A stretch of DNA of 64,000 nucleotides, from NCBI GenBank assembly GCA_017412645.1, contig JAFPWX010000020.1, positions 27,188-91,187 of the forward strand. The letters run 5' to 3'. Source of the stretch: Bacteroidales bacterium (GTDB lineage Bacteria > Bacteroidota > Bacteroidia > Bacteroidales > UBA932). Position 1 is the first letter of the stretch, and each line of letters starts with the position of its first letter. The position numbers and the translations under genes were made by a program. The notes below the pieces were generated by a model, which searched no databases, had not been told where the DNA came from, and was given only the letters and a program-made list of their open reading frames with translations. Shown in pieces: positions 42,440 to 52,179 of this stretch.

Positions 42440-45291
42440 TGAAAAAGTTAGTTCTCATATTGGCCTCCCTTCTCGCGTGCGCGTATGCGCTTGCGCAGGG
42501 CATAGGCAGCGCCAAGGATCTTCAGGATTTCATAACGGCATGCAATGAAGGCGAGTCCCTTTCTCCGTGGAGCCAGGGAGATACCCTGATCGTACTCACC
42601 GCCGACATCGACCTCGGTAAGGTAAAGAAACTCCCGCAGATCGAGGCCTTCTCCGGCCGTTTCGACGGCCGCGGCTTCCGCATCAAAAACTGGAAAGCCG
42701 GTGCAGGCCTGTTCAAACTCATTGAAGAGGGCGGGGAAGTGGCGAATCTCATCATCGACAAATCCTGCTCCATCAAGGCTTCCAACAAGGGCGGAGAGTA
42801 TTATCTCGGTTTCATCGCAGACGTGAACCAGGGAACTGTTCGAAACTGCTCCAATGAGGGCAGCATTGTGCACAAATGTACTTATGCTACAGCTCCTGTT
42901 TATGTCGGAGGCATTGTCGGCACAAACCGTTATGTCATTCGCGAATGCAGTAATTCCGGAAAGCTTAGTTCGGAAGTTATAGGTGAGTTCAAGGAAGAGA
43001 CCAGTCTGAACGTGGGAGGTATCACCGGCGGCGGCTCCGGAAGAGTAGCACGCTCGAGCGTGGTGGTGAACTGCGAGAACACCGGAGAAGTCTCGGTTGC
43101 CGGCGATCTGTTCCTGACTATTGTCGGCGGCATTTCCGGAAGCAGCGGCCGTACCAACATCAAGTACTGCGTTAACCGTGGAGCGGTCTCAGGAAATATG
43201 GCGGTAAACGAAGCAGCTGCAAAGCCCGGGCTCCTTTATGCGGGCGGCATAGCCGGCATGACGAAGGGCGACGTGCTTCGTTGCGATAACTTCGGTCCTG
43301 TTACGGCGAGAGGAACGATAGGCGCCAATATAGCAGGTATCGTGGGCGTGCCCCACAATACCCTGGTGATCGCCGATTGTGTGAACTGCGGAGAAGTTAC
43401 AGCCCTCGGAGAAGAGGCTTCCAATGCTGGCGGAATAGCCGGATCGATACGTCGTCCGGTGCATATCCGCGGCTGCCTCAATTACGGCAAGATCGTCTTC
43501 GACGGCATTTCTTCCCGTTCCCGCAGTACCGCAGGAGGTATCGTAGGCAGCATCGCCACACCTCAGAATCAGAATGCGGGAGCTTATGTGCGTCGCTGCA
43601 TGAACCACGGTGAGGTGTATGCCGGAGCCGGCGGCAACAAATATGAGTCCACTAACCGCAATGCCATTCATGCGGCAGGCATAGTAGCTTATGCAGAGGT
43701 CAGGAAGGGCTATCGTGCGTCCATCGCCGACAACTTCAACGACGGCAAGATTTCCGTTAACGGCGGACGCAAGGGTTCCATTGCCGCTTCTGCCATCGGC
43801 GTATCTGTCTCCGGCAGTCCTCTCGACGACTGGGCGCGGATCCAGGATAAGCCCGGAAAGGACGGTTCAAATGTGAGCGGTCGCGTCACTACTCCCGACG
43901 GCAAGCCTCTCGAAGGCGTGCTCGTCACCGACGGGCGCCAGTATGTGAAAACGGACAAACGTGGGGTTTACAGCATGAATAGCAATCTCTCCGAAGCCCG
44001 TTTCGTGTATCTCAGCATCCCGGCAGGTTACCGTGTTCCGCTGCGTGCCGGCGCGCCTCAGCTGCACCGCCGCATACCGCGTTATGCCGAGGCTGTGAGC
44101 GCGGACTTCATCCTCGAACCGTACGAGGCTTCAAAGGACTACACTGTGCTCATGATAGCGGATCCGCAGGTGAAGCCTTTCGGTTTCCCGAACGATTATT
44201 CCATGGATGTCTGGCACGACACCGTGGCTCCTGATGCTGAGACCTTCCGCGCATCGCTTTCCGGAGAGGTCTTCTGTATCAACCTGGGCGACCTCGTGTA
44301 CAATGAGATGTACGCATGGGACGACTATCTCGACGGCGCAGCCAAGATCAATTGCGCCACTTACAACGTGATAGGAAACCACGACTACGACCAGTTCAAT
44401 CTCTTCGACACCAATCAGGGCAATATCTTCTTCGAGACTTACGTGGGCCCCGAACACTATTCCTTCGATATGGGGGACATCCATTACATGGTGGTAAACA
44501 CCATCCTCTACGACCGCAAGGACAATCAGGACAAGTATCACTACGGCCTTGATGACCGCACGCTCGCGTGGGTCGAGGCCGATCTTGCGAATGTCCCCAA
44601 GGACAAAGTGATCATGGTCTGTGCCCACAACAACCTTTTCAAGACACCCAACAAGTCTCCTCACGGTTCGCACAGCGTCTACGGTCTTCACTATAAAGAT
44701 TACCTGGCACTGTTCAGCCAATACAAGAAGGTTTATTCCTGGAATGGCCATTCCCATACCAATTTTTATTACGATTATGCCAGGCACTTCGGCAAGGATA
44801 CCAAGCACGGAGCACCTAATATCGAATGCATCAGCGTTACCCGCACTACCGGTGCCCTCCGCTTCAACGCCCCCATCGGCCCGGAAGGCGAGCCTCAGGG
44901 CTATATGGTGGTGAACGTCCACGGCGAGAATGTGGACTGGTGGTACAAAGGAGTGGGCCATGGGCAGGATTATCAGATGAAGGCTTACAGCCCCGTCCGC
45001 ACAGGCGACGGCACCGTGAAGGTGAACGTCTGGAACTGGTCGGAAGGCTGGACTCTGCCAGAATGGTACGAGAACGGCGTGAAGGTGGCCGACATGGAGC
45101 GCACTCCCGGCATCGACCCGGATTACAAGGTTCTGTTCGATGCCTACGACAACCAGACCAACCGTAAATACTGCACTCCCAACGAGGAATGCGACATCTT
45201 CAGCGTAACCCCGTCCGAAGGCGTGACAGCCGGTGAAATCCGCGTCACCGATCTCTTCGGAAACATATACACACAGAGCGTTAATTGGTAA
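42439..45291 (+). CDS. GLUG-repeat protein fused to a calcineurin-like metallophosphoesterase
   Basis: The 950-residue protein has a type I signal (ACAYALAQ), not a lipobox. Residues about 20-460 are a GLUG-repeat region (VGGIVGTNRY, VGGISGSSGR, AGGIAGMTKG, AGGIVGSIAT). MetallophosN (about 475-560, VSGRVTTPDGKPLEG) and then a phosphoesterase domain follow. Metal ligands are D575 in IADPQ, LGDLVYNE, N647-H648-D649 in GNHDYD, VCAHNN and GHSHTN. A C-terminal beta domain closes the protein. It looks like the preceding enzyme with a repeat adhesin in front, so the repeats may position the enzyme on a polymer. Confidence 0.85.
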   Translation: MKKLVLILASLLACAYALAQGIGSAKDLQDFITACNEGESLSPWSQGDTLIVLTADIDLGKVKKLPQIEAFSGRFDGRGFRIKNWKAGAGLFKLIEEGGEVANLIIDKSCSIKASNKGGEYYLGFIADVNQGTVRNCSNEGSIVHKCTYATAPVYVGGIVGTNRYVIRECSNSGKLSSEVIGEFKEETSLNVGGITGGGSGRVARSSVVVNCENTGEVSVAGDLFLTIVGGISGSSGRTNIKYCVNRGAVSGNMAVNEAAAKPGLLYAGGIAGMTKGDVLRCDNFGPVTARGTIGANIAGIVGVPHNTLVIADCVNCGEVTALGEEASNAGGIAGSIRRPVHIRGCLNYGKIVFDGISSRSRSTAGGIVGSIATPQNQNAGAYVRRCMNHGEVYAGAGGNKYESTNRNAIHAAGIVAYAEVRKGYRASIADNFNDGKISVNGGRKGSIAASAIGVSVSGSPLDDWARIQDKPGKDGSNVSGRVTTPDGKPLEGVLVTDGRQYVKTDKRGVYSMNSNLSEARFVYLSIPAGYRVPLRAGAPQLHRRIPRYAEAVSADFILEPYEASKDYTVLMIADPQVKPFGFPNDYSMDVWHDTVAPDAETFRASLSGEVFCINLGDLVYNEMYAWDDYLDGAAKINCATYNVIGNHDYDQFNLFDTNQGNIFFETYVGPEHYSFDMGDIHYMVVNTILYDRKDNQDKYHYGLDDRTLAWVEADLANVPKDKVIMVCAHNNLFKTPNKSPHGSHSVYGLHYKDYLALFSQYKKVYSWNGHSHTNFYYDYARHFGKDTKHGAPNIECISVTRTTGALRFNAPIGPEGEPQGYMVVNVHGENVDWWYKGVGHGQDYQMKAYSPVRTGDGTVKVNVWNWSEGWTLPEWYENGVKVADMERTPGIDPDYKVLFDAYDNQTNRKYCTPNEECDIFSVTPSEGVTAGEIRVTDLFGNIYTQSVNW

Positions 45292-45315
45292 TTCAATCTA
45301 ATAATCATCATTATT

Positions 45316-48300
45316 ATGAAATTCAAACATCTGTTATTGCTTCTCGCTTCGGCCGCCTTCGTGGCTGTCGCCTGCGAAAAGAACGACGAAAAGAAACCTG
45401 AAGAGAAGGATACCACTCCGGTTCCCGAAATCAGCGTGATTACTACTGCCTTTCCGTCCATTGCTGACGCAGGCGGCACTCTCGAGGTGACCATCTCCTC
45501 CAACGTGGAATGGTCTGTAAGCATTCCCGAAACGGCCTCCTGGCTCAGCGCCAGCCCCGCTTCCGGAGCTGCCGGTGAAGGAATCACTATCACCTTCACC
45601 GCTGCTGCAAACGAAAGTTACGACAAGCGTTCTGCTACCGTGACGGTAGGTGGAGAGAACAAGAAGGGCAGCGACAGCGCCGAGTTCACCATCAGCCAGA
45701 AGCAGAAAGACGCTCTCATCCTCTCGGACGATGTTATCGAAGTAGGTTATGCAGGAGAGACAATAAACATTGTTCTCCAGGCCAACTCAGACATCTCTTA
45801 CATGATTGCAGAAGATGCACAGAGCTGGATTGTTCCGGTGCAGCCGGAAAGCGCCCCCACCAGGGCTCTTGTGGAATCCACTGTTTCGTTCAACGTTCTT
45901 GCAAACCCCGTTAAGGAAGCCCGCGAAGGTGTTATCACCTTCACCAATGCTGCCGGCGACGAAACCGTTACCGTGAAACAGGAAGCTCTTCCCGAGCCGG
46001 ATCCGGAAATCTCTCTCGATGCTATGTCCGTTACCAATGTCCCGGTCGACGGTGATGTGATTAAGGTTGCGCTTACTTCCAACATGCCTTGGGTCGCTAC
46101 CCTTGCAGATGGTGTCGACTGGCTCACTGTGAGCCCCGCCAGCGGAGAGGCAGGGGAGAACGTGGAGATAACCTTCACCATTCAGGCAAACCCGAACAAT
46201 GATGGTCGTTTCACCAGTGTTACCTTCACCTGCACCAACGCCGAGGACGAGTCCAAGAGCGTTACCTTTGGTGTTTCCCAGAATGGTCTGAACATCCCGT
46301 CCGACATTCACATCAGCACTGCCGCCGAACTCATTCAGTTTGCAACAGATTACAACAGCGGCGCCTATGCTCCCGTCATTGACAAGCTCACCGCCACCCT
46401 CGATGCCGATATTACATTCGACGCTGAGAGTTCTGCAGCATTCGTGAGTCTCGGTACAGATACCAATACTTTCAATGGTGCTTTTGACGGAGCTAACCAT
46501 GCATTTGCCGGTCTCACTGCCACAGCGCCGTTGTTCGCCAACATTGGTGCTTCTGGCTCTGTCGCAAATCTGATTGTGGCCGCGAGCAACACCTTTACCT
46601 TCACTCATCCTGCCGATGCAGACGCCTTCTTCGGTTCTGTTGCAGGTGTTTGCGCAGGTGAGATCAAGAACGTTGTTGTTGCTGCAAATGTAACCTTGAG
46701 CGATGCAGCCGATGTCGCTTTCGAAACGAGTCTTGGTGGTATTGCAGGTGTTGTTTCCGGTACAATAGAGGGTTCCACATATGCTGGCGCTCTCTCTGTT
46801 CCGGAAGGATTCGCCTCTGCCCAGAGCAAGATCATGATTGGCGGTATAGCCGGTAAGATAGACGCTGAAGGTACGGTTAAGACCTGTACTTTGGGTGGAA
46901 CGATCGAGAACGAAGGTCAGATGGTAGCTGCTGATGAGAGCGAAGATAACAAGAGGAATCCTCAGTTGATGATTGGCGGTATCGTCGGTCAGAACAGCGG
47001 TACGGTTGATGTTTGTACTGCTGCAAACCATGGTGAGGGCGTTTCCGTAACTCTTAACGACGGCACTGATCATGTTTATACCGGAACCGTATTCACTCAC
47101 TCGGTAAATGCATATCACTATGCCATAGCAGGTATAGCTGGCCGCAACGACGGTACGGTTTCCAATTCTACCAACAATGCAACGATTGTCAATATCTTCT
47201 CTGCTGAACGTGGTACCAGTGGTAATATGAATGGTCGTTATGCCGATGTGGCCGGTATTGCTGGCTTCAATGGCGCAGAGGGAACGGTTTCCGGCAGCAC
47301 CAACAATGGCGCAATTATCGACAGGGCGAATCCCAAGGTTCATCACGTAGGCGGTATCGTCGGACAGAACAGAGGAACTGTATCCTCTTGCGACAATACG
47401 GCAACCGGTGCGATTGGCGTCGGTACATCACATGCCAGTCCTTACGGCCCACGAATGCTGAATGTCGGTGGAATTATCGGAACCAATCAGGCTGGTTCTA
47501 CAGTTATCAACGTTCATAATATTGGAGCCATCACGGTTTCCCGTCTGGAAAATGCTACAGGTATCACCAGCTGTCTTGGCGGTATTATCGGCGATTGCTA
47601 TACCGCTCTGGACGGTTCCGAGGGAGGTACTATAACCAACACCGGCGACATCACTCAGTCCAGCGGTATTCAGAAGTGTGCTGAACCTACCGAGCAGAAC
47701 GACTACGGCCTCTATCTCGGTGGTATAGTGGGCTACACCAGACAGGACATTAAGGACGTTACCAACAGTGGAGCGATTAAGTATACTTGCTCCAACAAGG
47801 GCACCGAATCAACAGCAGGAGGAGCTCATTATGTGCAGATGGGTGGCGTTGCCGGTAAAGCTATTTCGGGAAATGTTGATCATTGCATCAATTCCGGAAC
47901 TGTAACCTTTGTCGCAAGCGCGACCAATAAGTCCAGTTCCTATGTCGTTTACGATTATAACTACCTTGGAGGAATCGTTGGAAATGCTGTCAACGCGACT
48001 ATCAAGGGTGGTTGTGACAACAGCGGCAACATCAAGGGTGGCGATAACTCCCAGAATAAGAATACTGCCAATACCTTCTGGGTAGGAGGTATTGTTGGTT
48101 GCATCTCCGGCAATTCTTCAATGACCAACTGCGCACTTTCCGGAGCGGCTCAGGTTAACAACGACCACTGGAGCAATAGGGATAATGGCGAGGATGGCCA
48201 GATGGCTGGCGGTATTGCCGGTCAGATTCTCGGCACATCCGAAGCTGTTATTGCCGTTTCCAACTGCTCCGTGGGCGCAGAAGCTACGGTTGTTGGCCGC

Positions 48301-48717
48301 CGTGGAAACATTGGTGGTATCGCAGGATCGGCAAAATATGCAGAAGTGTCAGCTTGCACTGTTCCGATTGATTTCACCGGATCCGGTTTCTACTATGGTG
48401 GTATCGCTGGTTGGGCAATTAATTCCACTATCAGCAACTGCACCTATAGCGGAGATGCCATAAAGAGTTCTCAGTTCAGTGCAACACGTGGTGGTGGCGG
48501 TATAGTTGCCAAGCTAACCAGCTCCAGCAGTATTACTAATTGCTCGAGCTCTGTAACCACTATTACCAAAGATACAGGTGCAGCAATCACTCCTTATGGA
48601 GGAATTGCGGCTGTTTCGGAAGAGGGAACAACCATCAGTGGCTGCCATTACAAATCAACAATTCAGATTTGCTCTGACACCAACTTCACCGGCAACGATA
48701 ACGTAGCCGACCTGTAG
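45316..48717 (+). CDS. Triple-BACON, GLUG-repeat surface lipoprotein
   Basis: The 1133-residue protein has a lipobox (AFVAVAC, C18). Three BACON domains lie at about 35-130 (NVEWSVSIPETASWLSASP), 135-230 and 235-330 (NMPWVATLADGVDWLTVSP). GLUG-type repeats run from about 340 to the end (GGIVGQNSGTVDVC, GGIAGSAKYAEVSAC, GGIAGWAINSTISNC). BACON domains are thought to be spacers or to bind mucin or carbohydrate. Codon use becomes more A/T-rich in the repeat half. A terminator follows 28 bp after the stop, so this is the last gene of the FecI-controlled operon. Confidence 0.83.
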   Translation: MKFKHLLLLLASAAFVAVACEKNDEKKPEEKDTTPVPEISVITTAFPSIADAGGTLEVTISSNVEWSVSIPETASWLSASPASGAAGEGITITFTAAANESYDKRSATVTVGGENKKGSDSAEFTISQKQKDALILSDDVIEVGYAGETINIVLQANSDISYMIAEDAQSWIVPVQPESAPTRALVESTVSFNVLANPVKEAREGVITFTNAAGDETVTVKQEALPEPDPEISLDAMSVTNVPVDGDVIKVALTSNMPWVATLADGVDWLTVSPASGEAGENVEITFTIQANPNNDGRFTSVTFTCTNAEDESKSVTFGVSQNGLNIPSDIHISTAAELIQFATDYNSGAYAPVIDKLTATLDADITFDAESSAAFVSLGTDTNTFNGAFDGANHAFAGLTATAPLFANIGASGSVANLIVAASNTFTFTHPADADAFFGSVAGVCAGEIKNVVVAANVTLSDAADVAFETSLGGIAGVVSGTIEGSTYAGALSVPEGFASAQSKIMIGGIAGKIDAEGTVKTCTLGGTIENEGQMVAADESEDNKRNPQLMIGGIVGQNSGTVDVCTAANHGEGVSVTLNDGTDHVYTGTVFTHSVNAYHYAIAGIAGRNDGTVSNSTNNATIVNIFSAERGTSGNMNGRYADVAGIAGFNGAEGTVSGSTNNGAIIDRANPKVHHVGGIVGQNRGTVSSCDNTATGAIGVGTSHASPYGPRMLNVGGIIGTNQAGSTVINVHNIGAITVSRLENATGITSCLGGIIGDCYTALDGSEGGTITNTGDITQSSGIQKCAEPTEQNDYGLYLGGIVGYTRQDIKDVTNSGAIKYTCSNKGTESTAGGAHYVQMGGVAGKAISGNVDHCINSGTVTFVASATNKSSSYVVYDYNYLGGIVGNAVNATIKGGCDNSGNIKGGDNSQNKNTANTFWVGGIVGCISGNSSMTNCALSGAAQVNNDHWSNRDNGEDGQMAGGIAGQILGTSEAVIAVSNCSVGAEATVVGRRGNIGGIAGSAKYAEVSACTVPIDFTGSGFYYGGIAGWAINSTISNCTYSGDAIKSSQFSATRGGGGIVAKLTSSSSITNCSSSVTTITKDTGAAITPYGGIAAVSEEGTTISGCHYKSTIQICSDTNFTGNDNVADL

Positions 48718-48744
48718 TAGGCTTCAGGCTGATTCAATTCCTTT

Positions 48745-48783
48745 GGAAGGTCCCGCTTTCGAGTGGGGCCTTCCTTATTTTTG
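48745..48783 (+). terminator. Terminator of the susC/susD operon
   Basis: A 13-bp stem (48745-48757 with 48762-48774, two wobble pairs) capped by a TTCG tetraloop is followed by TTATTTTT. It ends the operon running from the sigma factor gene. Confidence 0.92.
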
Positions 48784-48913
48784 GGATAAATCGAAACTCT
48801 GCGAAATGTTTTTTGCTGGACGCCGGGAAGCGCAATTCTTTATTCGAAGAATAAAATACCGATATTTACGAGTTACCGTAGCAATAATAACATAAACATA
48901 TAACACAAGCATT

Positions 48914-49057
48914 ATGATTGTTAACTACTTAAAACAGACTTCCACCCGCGGGTACACCGCCCCTGAGTGTGAGGTCGTGGAGATGAACGCCCACCAACCG
49001 TTGATGGGATCGTTTGACATCGAGGACATAACGGAAGAGTTGGAGGATTGGGACTAA
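48914..49057 (+). CDS. Small 47-residue acidic peptide, translationally coupled
   Basis: The ATG at 48914 begins a 47-residue frame (MIVNYLKQTSTRGYTAPECE and on), ending TEELEDWD. It has no signal peptide and an acidic C-terminus. The core YTAPECEVVEMNAHQPLMGS is the kind of short peptide I recall before surface proteins in Bacteroidales, but its function is unknown to me. Its stop overlaps the next ATG by 1 bp (TAATG), so the two are translationally coupled. The neighbour is a fimbrillin-like lipoprotein, so it could be a chaperone, precursor peptide or leader. Existence rests on the overlap and motif. Confidence 0.6.
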   Translation: MIVNYLKQTSTRGYTAPECEVVEMNAHQPLMGSFDIEDITEELEDWD

Positions 49058-51903
49058 TGAAAACGCGTTACTTCTTCTTGCTTGCTGCAGCGGCGTTGCT
49101 GGCAGGCTGTGCAAAGGAAATGCAGGAGCAGATGCTTCCCGAAGAGAATGCTCCAGAATTCTATCTTGAAGTTGGTCTCGCCCCGCAGACTAGCACCGTA
49201 ATGGGTAGCGCTAAGGATGCCCAGGATAAGCATAAGGTTTATTGGTCCAACGGTGACAAGATTAGGGTCAACGGCGTAGAGTCGAATGCTCTAGCTGGGG
49301 TAGCTGAAGAGACTCAGAAGGTAACCTTCGGATTCGCAGACACACCCAGCACTCCTTACAATGTGCTTTATCCTTCGAACATCTGGGTTGACGCTTCTCA
49401 TGTGAATCTTCCCGCGGTGCAGACCTACCGTGCCGGTGGTTTTGCTGAAGGTATGGATCCCATGGCAGGTTATTCGGCCGATGGCAGCAGTGTCAAATTG
49501 AGCCACCTTTGCGCAATCGTTAAGGTCTCTATCATGCGTGCTGCCGGTGTTGAAGCCGATACAGACAATATTGTGGCGGTAAGATTCAAAGGGCGTAATA
49601 ATGAGCAAATTAGTGGTAGTTTCTCTATCAATTATGCTTCTGCTACACTTACCAGTATTTCAGGTGCTGAGGTGGATAAAGAGGTAAAGGTTGCAAAGAA
49701 TCAGGCAACATCTACGTCTGAAGCAGTAGATTATTTCATTGTGGTTCCTGCAGGCACGTATAGTAGTGGTTTTGATGTTATTGTCAAGGATGCGAGTGGC
49801 GACATTATGACCCAGAGTAAGACATCATCAAAAACCTTGGAAGCCGGCCATCTCTATGCCATGGCACCCTTCACTTTCGTGCCAACCGGAATTGACCGCG
49901 GCATTGCAATCGCTAGTGCTCAAGATTTAATCGATTTCGCTACAAATTATAATACTAAATCTGCCCGTACTCATGGTTTGGGGGATGACGTGCTTGTGGC
50001 GACACTTACTCAGGATATTGTCTTTGATGCTACTTCTTCCGCTGATTTTAATGCTACTGGTGGAATTGGAACTGACAGTGGAGATAATTTCTTCAATGGT
50101 TTATTTAACGGAAACAGTCATACAATTAGTGGCTTGAAAGCTACCGTCCCACTGTTTGCGTATGTTGGAGCAAACGGTAGAATAGAGGACCTAACTTTAA
50201 CAGAAACCTGCTCTTTCGATTATTCTTCAGCAATTGCCGAAGATAAGAGTCTGGGGTCTATAGCCGGTTATAGTGAAGGTGATTTGTTTAATTGTGTGAA
50301 TAAAGCCGATGTAAGCTGTTCTTCCGCGCGTACAGCTGGCGTGCTGAATATCGGAGGTGTCGTAGGCCGGCAGTACGCCACTGGCACCATCTCGAATTGT
50401 GCCAATTTTGGCTCGGTAACTTGCACTGTGGACGGTAGCTCCGACATATATATGGGCGGCATAGCCGGTACCGTTGAGCGCCCCAGCAGCGGGCACACAG
50501 CACTCATTAAGGACTGTGTCAATTATGGCGATGTGAAAAATGGGATTGATTCTGGCGAACCCGCGCAGTCTTGTTTTCTGCATATCGGCGGCGTCGTGGG
50601 CTGGATTTATTCTACCTCCAGCTCTGCAAACATGGAAATCTCAGGATTGATTAACACTGGAAATGTTACTAAAACGAATAATAGCGCTAGAGCCGATGCT
50701 AAAGCCGTGCTTGTTGGCGGAATTGTCGGAGGTATTCATGGTGCTTCTATTTCCGATCAATCAGGCAAGGTTGCTATAAAGAATTCCCATGTCATGAACT
50801 GTCGTGTGCAGACAGGAAGCTTTAATAACAGGCAAGGCTATGGTGAAGCTTCCCATGTCGGCGGATTTGTCGCAGTGGCTAGAGGTAATGAGAGCTCCAA
50901 GAATATCATTTTTAGCGACGATTGCTACGTCAAAGATGTATATGTTATTTGCCGCCGAGGATTCGCTGGAGGCTTTGTTTCATGGGCAAGAGGCGCTGTT
51001 TTCTCCGGATGTCATGTGCTCAGTTCTTCTGTCAGGGGTTCGTTGGCGAACTGTTATTTCGCAGGAGGTATAGCGGGCTGCGCCTATGATTGTAATTTAT
51101 CAGATTGTATAGTGCTTCTAACAAAAGAAGATTCTGCAGGAGCAGCTTCTGACTCATACACTCTTTTCGCACAAGGAAACAATAATATGGCCGGTGGTAT
51201 TGTCGCACAAGCAAGAGGAACCGTATCTATTGACGGCTGTAAGGCTTATGTCAAGAATATTGTACAAGGAGAAAGCGGGAAAGAAGCCTATCGTGGATGG
51301 ATTATCGGCTATATTGAGGACAATGCTGGGATAACCATCAAGGATTGCGCAATCGGCGGAGCAAGTACTTCTGCGACAGCGGTTACCCTTGATGCGGATA
51401 ACTTCGACGATGAGCATAATGAACATACATATGGGTATTTTTATGGCTCTAAGGGATCTGATGCTACTGTTTCCTTTACGGGAACTCAATCCTATTGGGA
51501 AGCGATAAAGACAGCGGATATAACCATTGCCTCCTACGCCACAGACCATAGCTGGGTCGCGAATGGATCTTACTCTATAGAGCAGGGGGACGTTACTTTG
51601 ACTCCATCTGACAATGGCGGAGATAGTCATAATGGTGTCTTTGCTACTCAATGGCGTTTTTACCAGGCACGTGGTGGAGGTCTCACTATATCCGTATCTG
51701 GCGGCCACACATTGGTTAGGGCAACATTTACTTATACTTTAAGTAACACTGGTGTTTTGCTTGCTCCAGACGGCGCTACACAGATTGCATCTGGTGGTTC
51801 ATGTAATCTATCCGGCACTTCTGCATTTTTTACTTTAGGCAATACCGGAGGGGCAACAAATGGGCAGGTCCGTTTCACTAGAATCGTTGTTGAATACGAA
51901 TAG
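49057..51903 (+). CDS. Fimbrillin-like GLUG-repeat surface lipoprotein
   Basis: The 948-residue protein has a lipobox (ALLAGC, C17) and an ATG overlapping the small peptide stop. The N-terminal part (about 30-270, with KVYWSNGDKIRVNG and SHLCAIVKVSI) resembles fimbrillin/Mfa-type pilus subunits. The middle (about 330-760) has GLUG-like repeats (GGVVGRQYATGTISNC, GGIAGTVERP). The C-terminus (TNGQVRFTRIVVEY) matches a Bacteroidota beta-sandwich tail. Codon use is clearly more A/T-rich than flanking genes, which hints at recent transfer or a weakly expressed surface variant. Function is probably adhesion or polymer binding. Confidence 0.78.
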   Translation: MKTRYFFLLAAAALLAGCAKEMQEQMLPEENAPEFYLEVGLAPQTSTVMGSAKDAQDKHKVYWSNGDKIRVNGVESNALAGVAEETQKVTFGFADTPSTPYNVLYPSNIWVDASHVNLPAVQTYRAGGFAEGMDPMAGYSADGSSVKLSHLCAIVKVSIMRAAGVEADTDNIVAVRFKGRNNEQISGSFSINYASATLTSISGAEVDKEVKVAKNQATSTSEAVDYFIVVPAGTYSSGFDVIVKDASGDIMTQSKTSSKTLEAGHLYAMAPFTFVPTGIDRGIAIASAQDLIDFATNYNTKSARTHGLGDDVLVATLTQDIVFDATSSADFNATGGIGTDSGDNFFNGLFNGNSHTISGLKATVPLFAYVGANGRIEDLTLTETCSFDYSSAIAEDKSLGSIAGYSEGDLFNCVNKADVSCSSARTAGVLNIGGVVGRQYATGTISNCANFGSVTCTVDGSSDIYMGGIAGTVERPSSGHTALIKDCVNYGDVKNGIDSGEPAQSCFLHIGGVVGWIYSTSSSANMEISGLINTGNVTKTNNSARADAKAVLVGGIVGGIHGASISDQSGKVAIKNSHVMNCRVQTGSFNNRQGYGEASHVGGFVAVARGNESSKNIIFSDDCYVKDVYVICRRGFAGGFVSWARGAVFSGCHVLSSSVRGSLANCYFAGGIAGCAYDCNLSDCIVLLTKEDSAGAASDSYTLFAQGNNNMAGGIVAQARGTVSIDGCKAYVKNIVQGESGKEAYRGWIIGYIEDNAGITIKDCAIGGASTSATAVTLDADNFDDEHNEHTYGYFYGSKGSDATVSFTGTQSYWEAIKTADITIASYATDHSWVANGSYSIEQGDVTLTPSDNGGDSHNGVFATQWRFYQARGGGLTISVSGGHTLVRATFTYTLSNTGVLLAPDGATQIASGGSCNLSGTSAFFTLGNTGGATNGQVRFTRIVVEYE

Positions 51904-51960
51904 CCCATTCATAAACAAATAATCTCATCCCCGCCCTCACGGCGGAAACATACTTAATCA

Positions 51961-51991
51961 GCAGCCGACGCCTCCAGCGCCGGCTGCTTTT
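51961..51991 (+). terminator. Terminator after the fimbrillin-like gene
   Basis: GCAGCCGACGC (51961-51971) pairs with GCGCCGGCTGC (51977-51987) over 10 of 11 positions, with a 5-nt loop, and TTTTGT follows. Confidence 0.82.
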
Positions 51992-52085
51992 GTACATGCG
52001 TTTTTATTCGTATACGAAAACAGAAATAGTTTACTTTTACTCCACGTTTTACCCCTTCAATTCGAAAGAATAATAATAAAATTGT

Positions 52086-52114
52086 AGCTCGGTCGCCCTT
52101 CGGGAGATCGGGCT
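52086..52114. repeat. Hairpin between terminator and DUF4160 gene
   Basis: A 9-bp stem (AGCTCGGTC with GATCGGGCT, two wobble pairs) surrounds an inner CCC/GGG pair with a TTC loop. It lies in the A/T-rich 276-bp gap at 51904-52179, which otherwise holds only a terminator and one promoter box. Role unknown. Confidence 0.5.
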
Positions 52115-52157
52115 AGTTGTTTATTCCAAAGTATTTGGAGGTTATAAAATTATTACC

Positions 52158-52165
52158 TATTTTTG
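52158..52165 (+). promoter_or_regulatory. -7 element for the DUF4160/DUF2442 pair
   Basis: TATTTTTG matches TAnnTTTG and lies 14 bp before the ATG at 52180. Confidence 0.68.
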
Positions 52166-52179
52166 TGGAGGATTGATGA

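Noticed and set aside
46300-48700. Tandem GGTATTGC-type DNA repeats in the GLUG genes
   Set aside because: They are degenerate codons for GGIxG turns rather than a DNA element.
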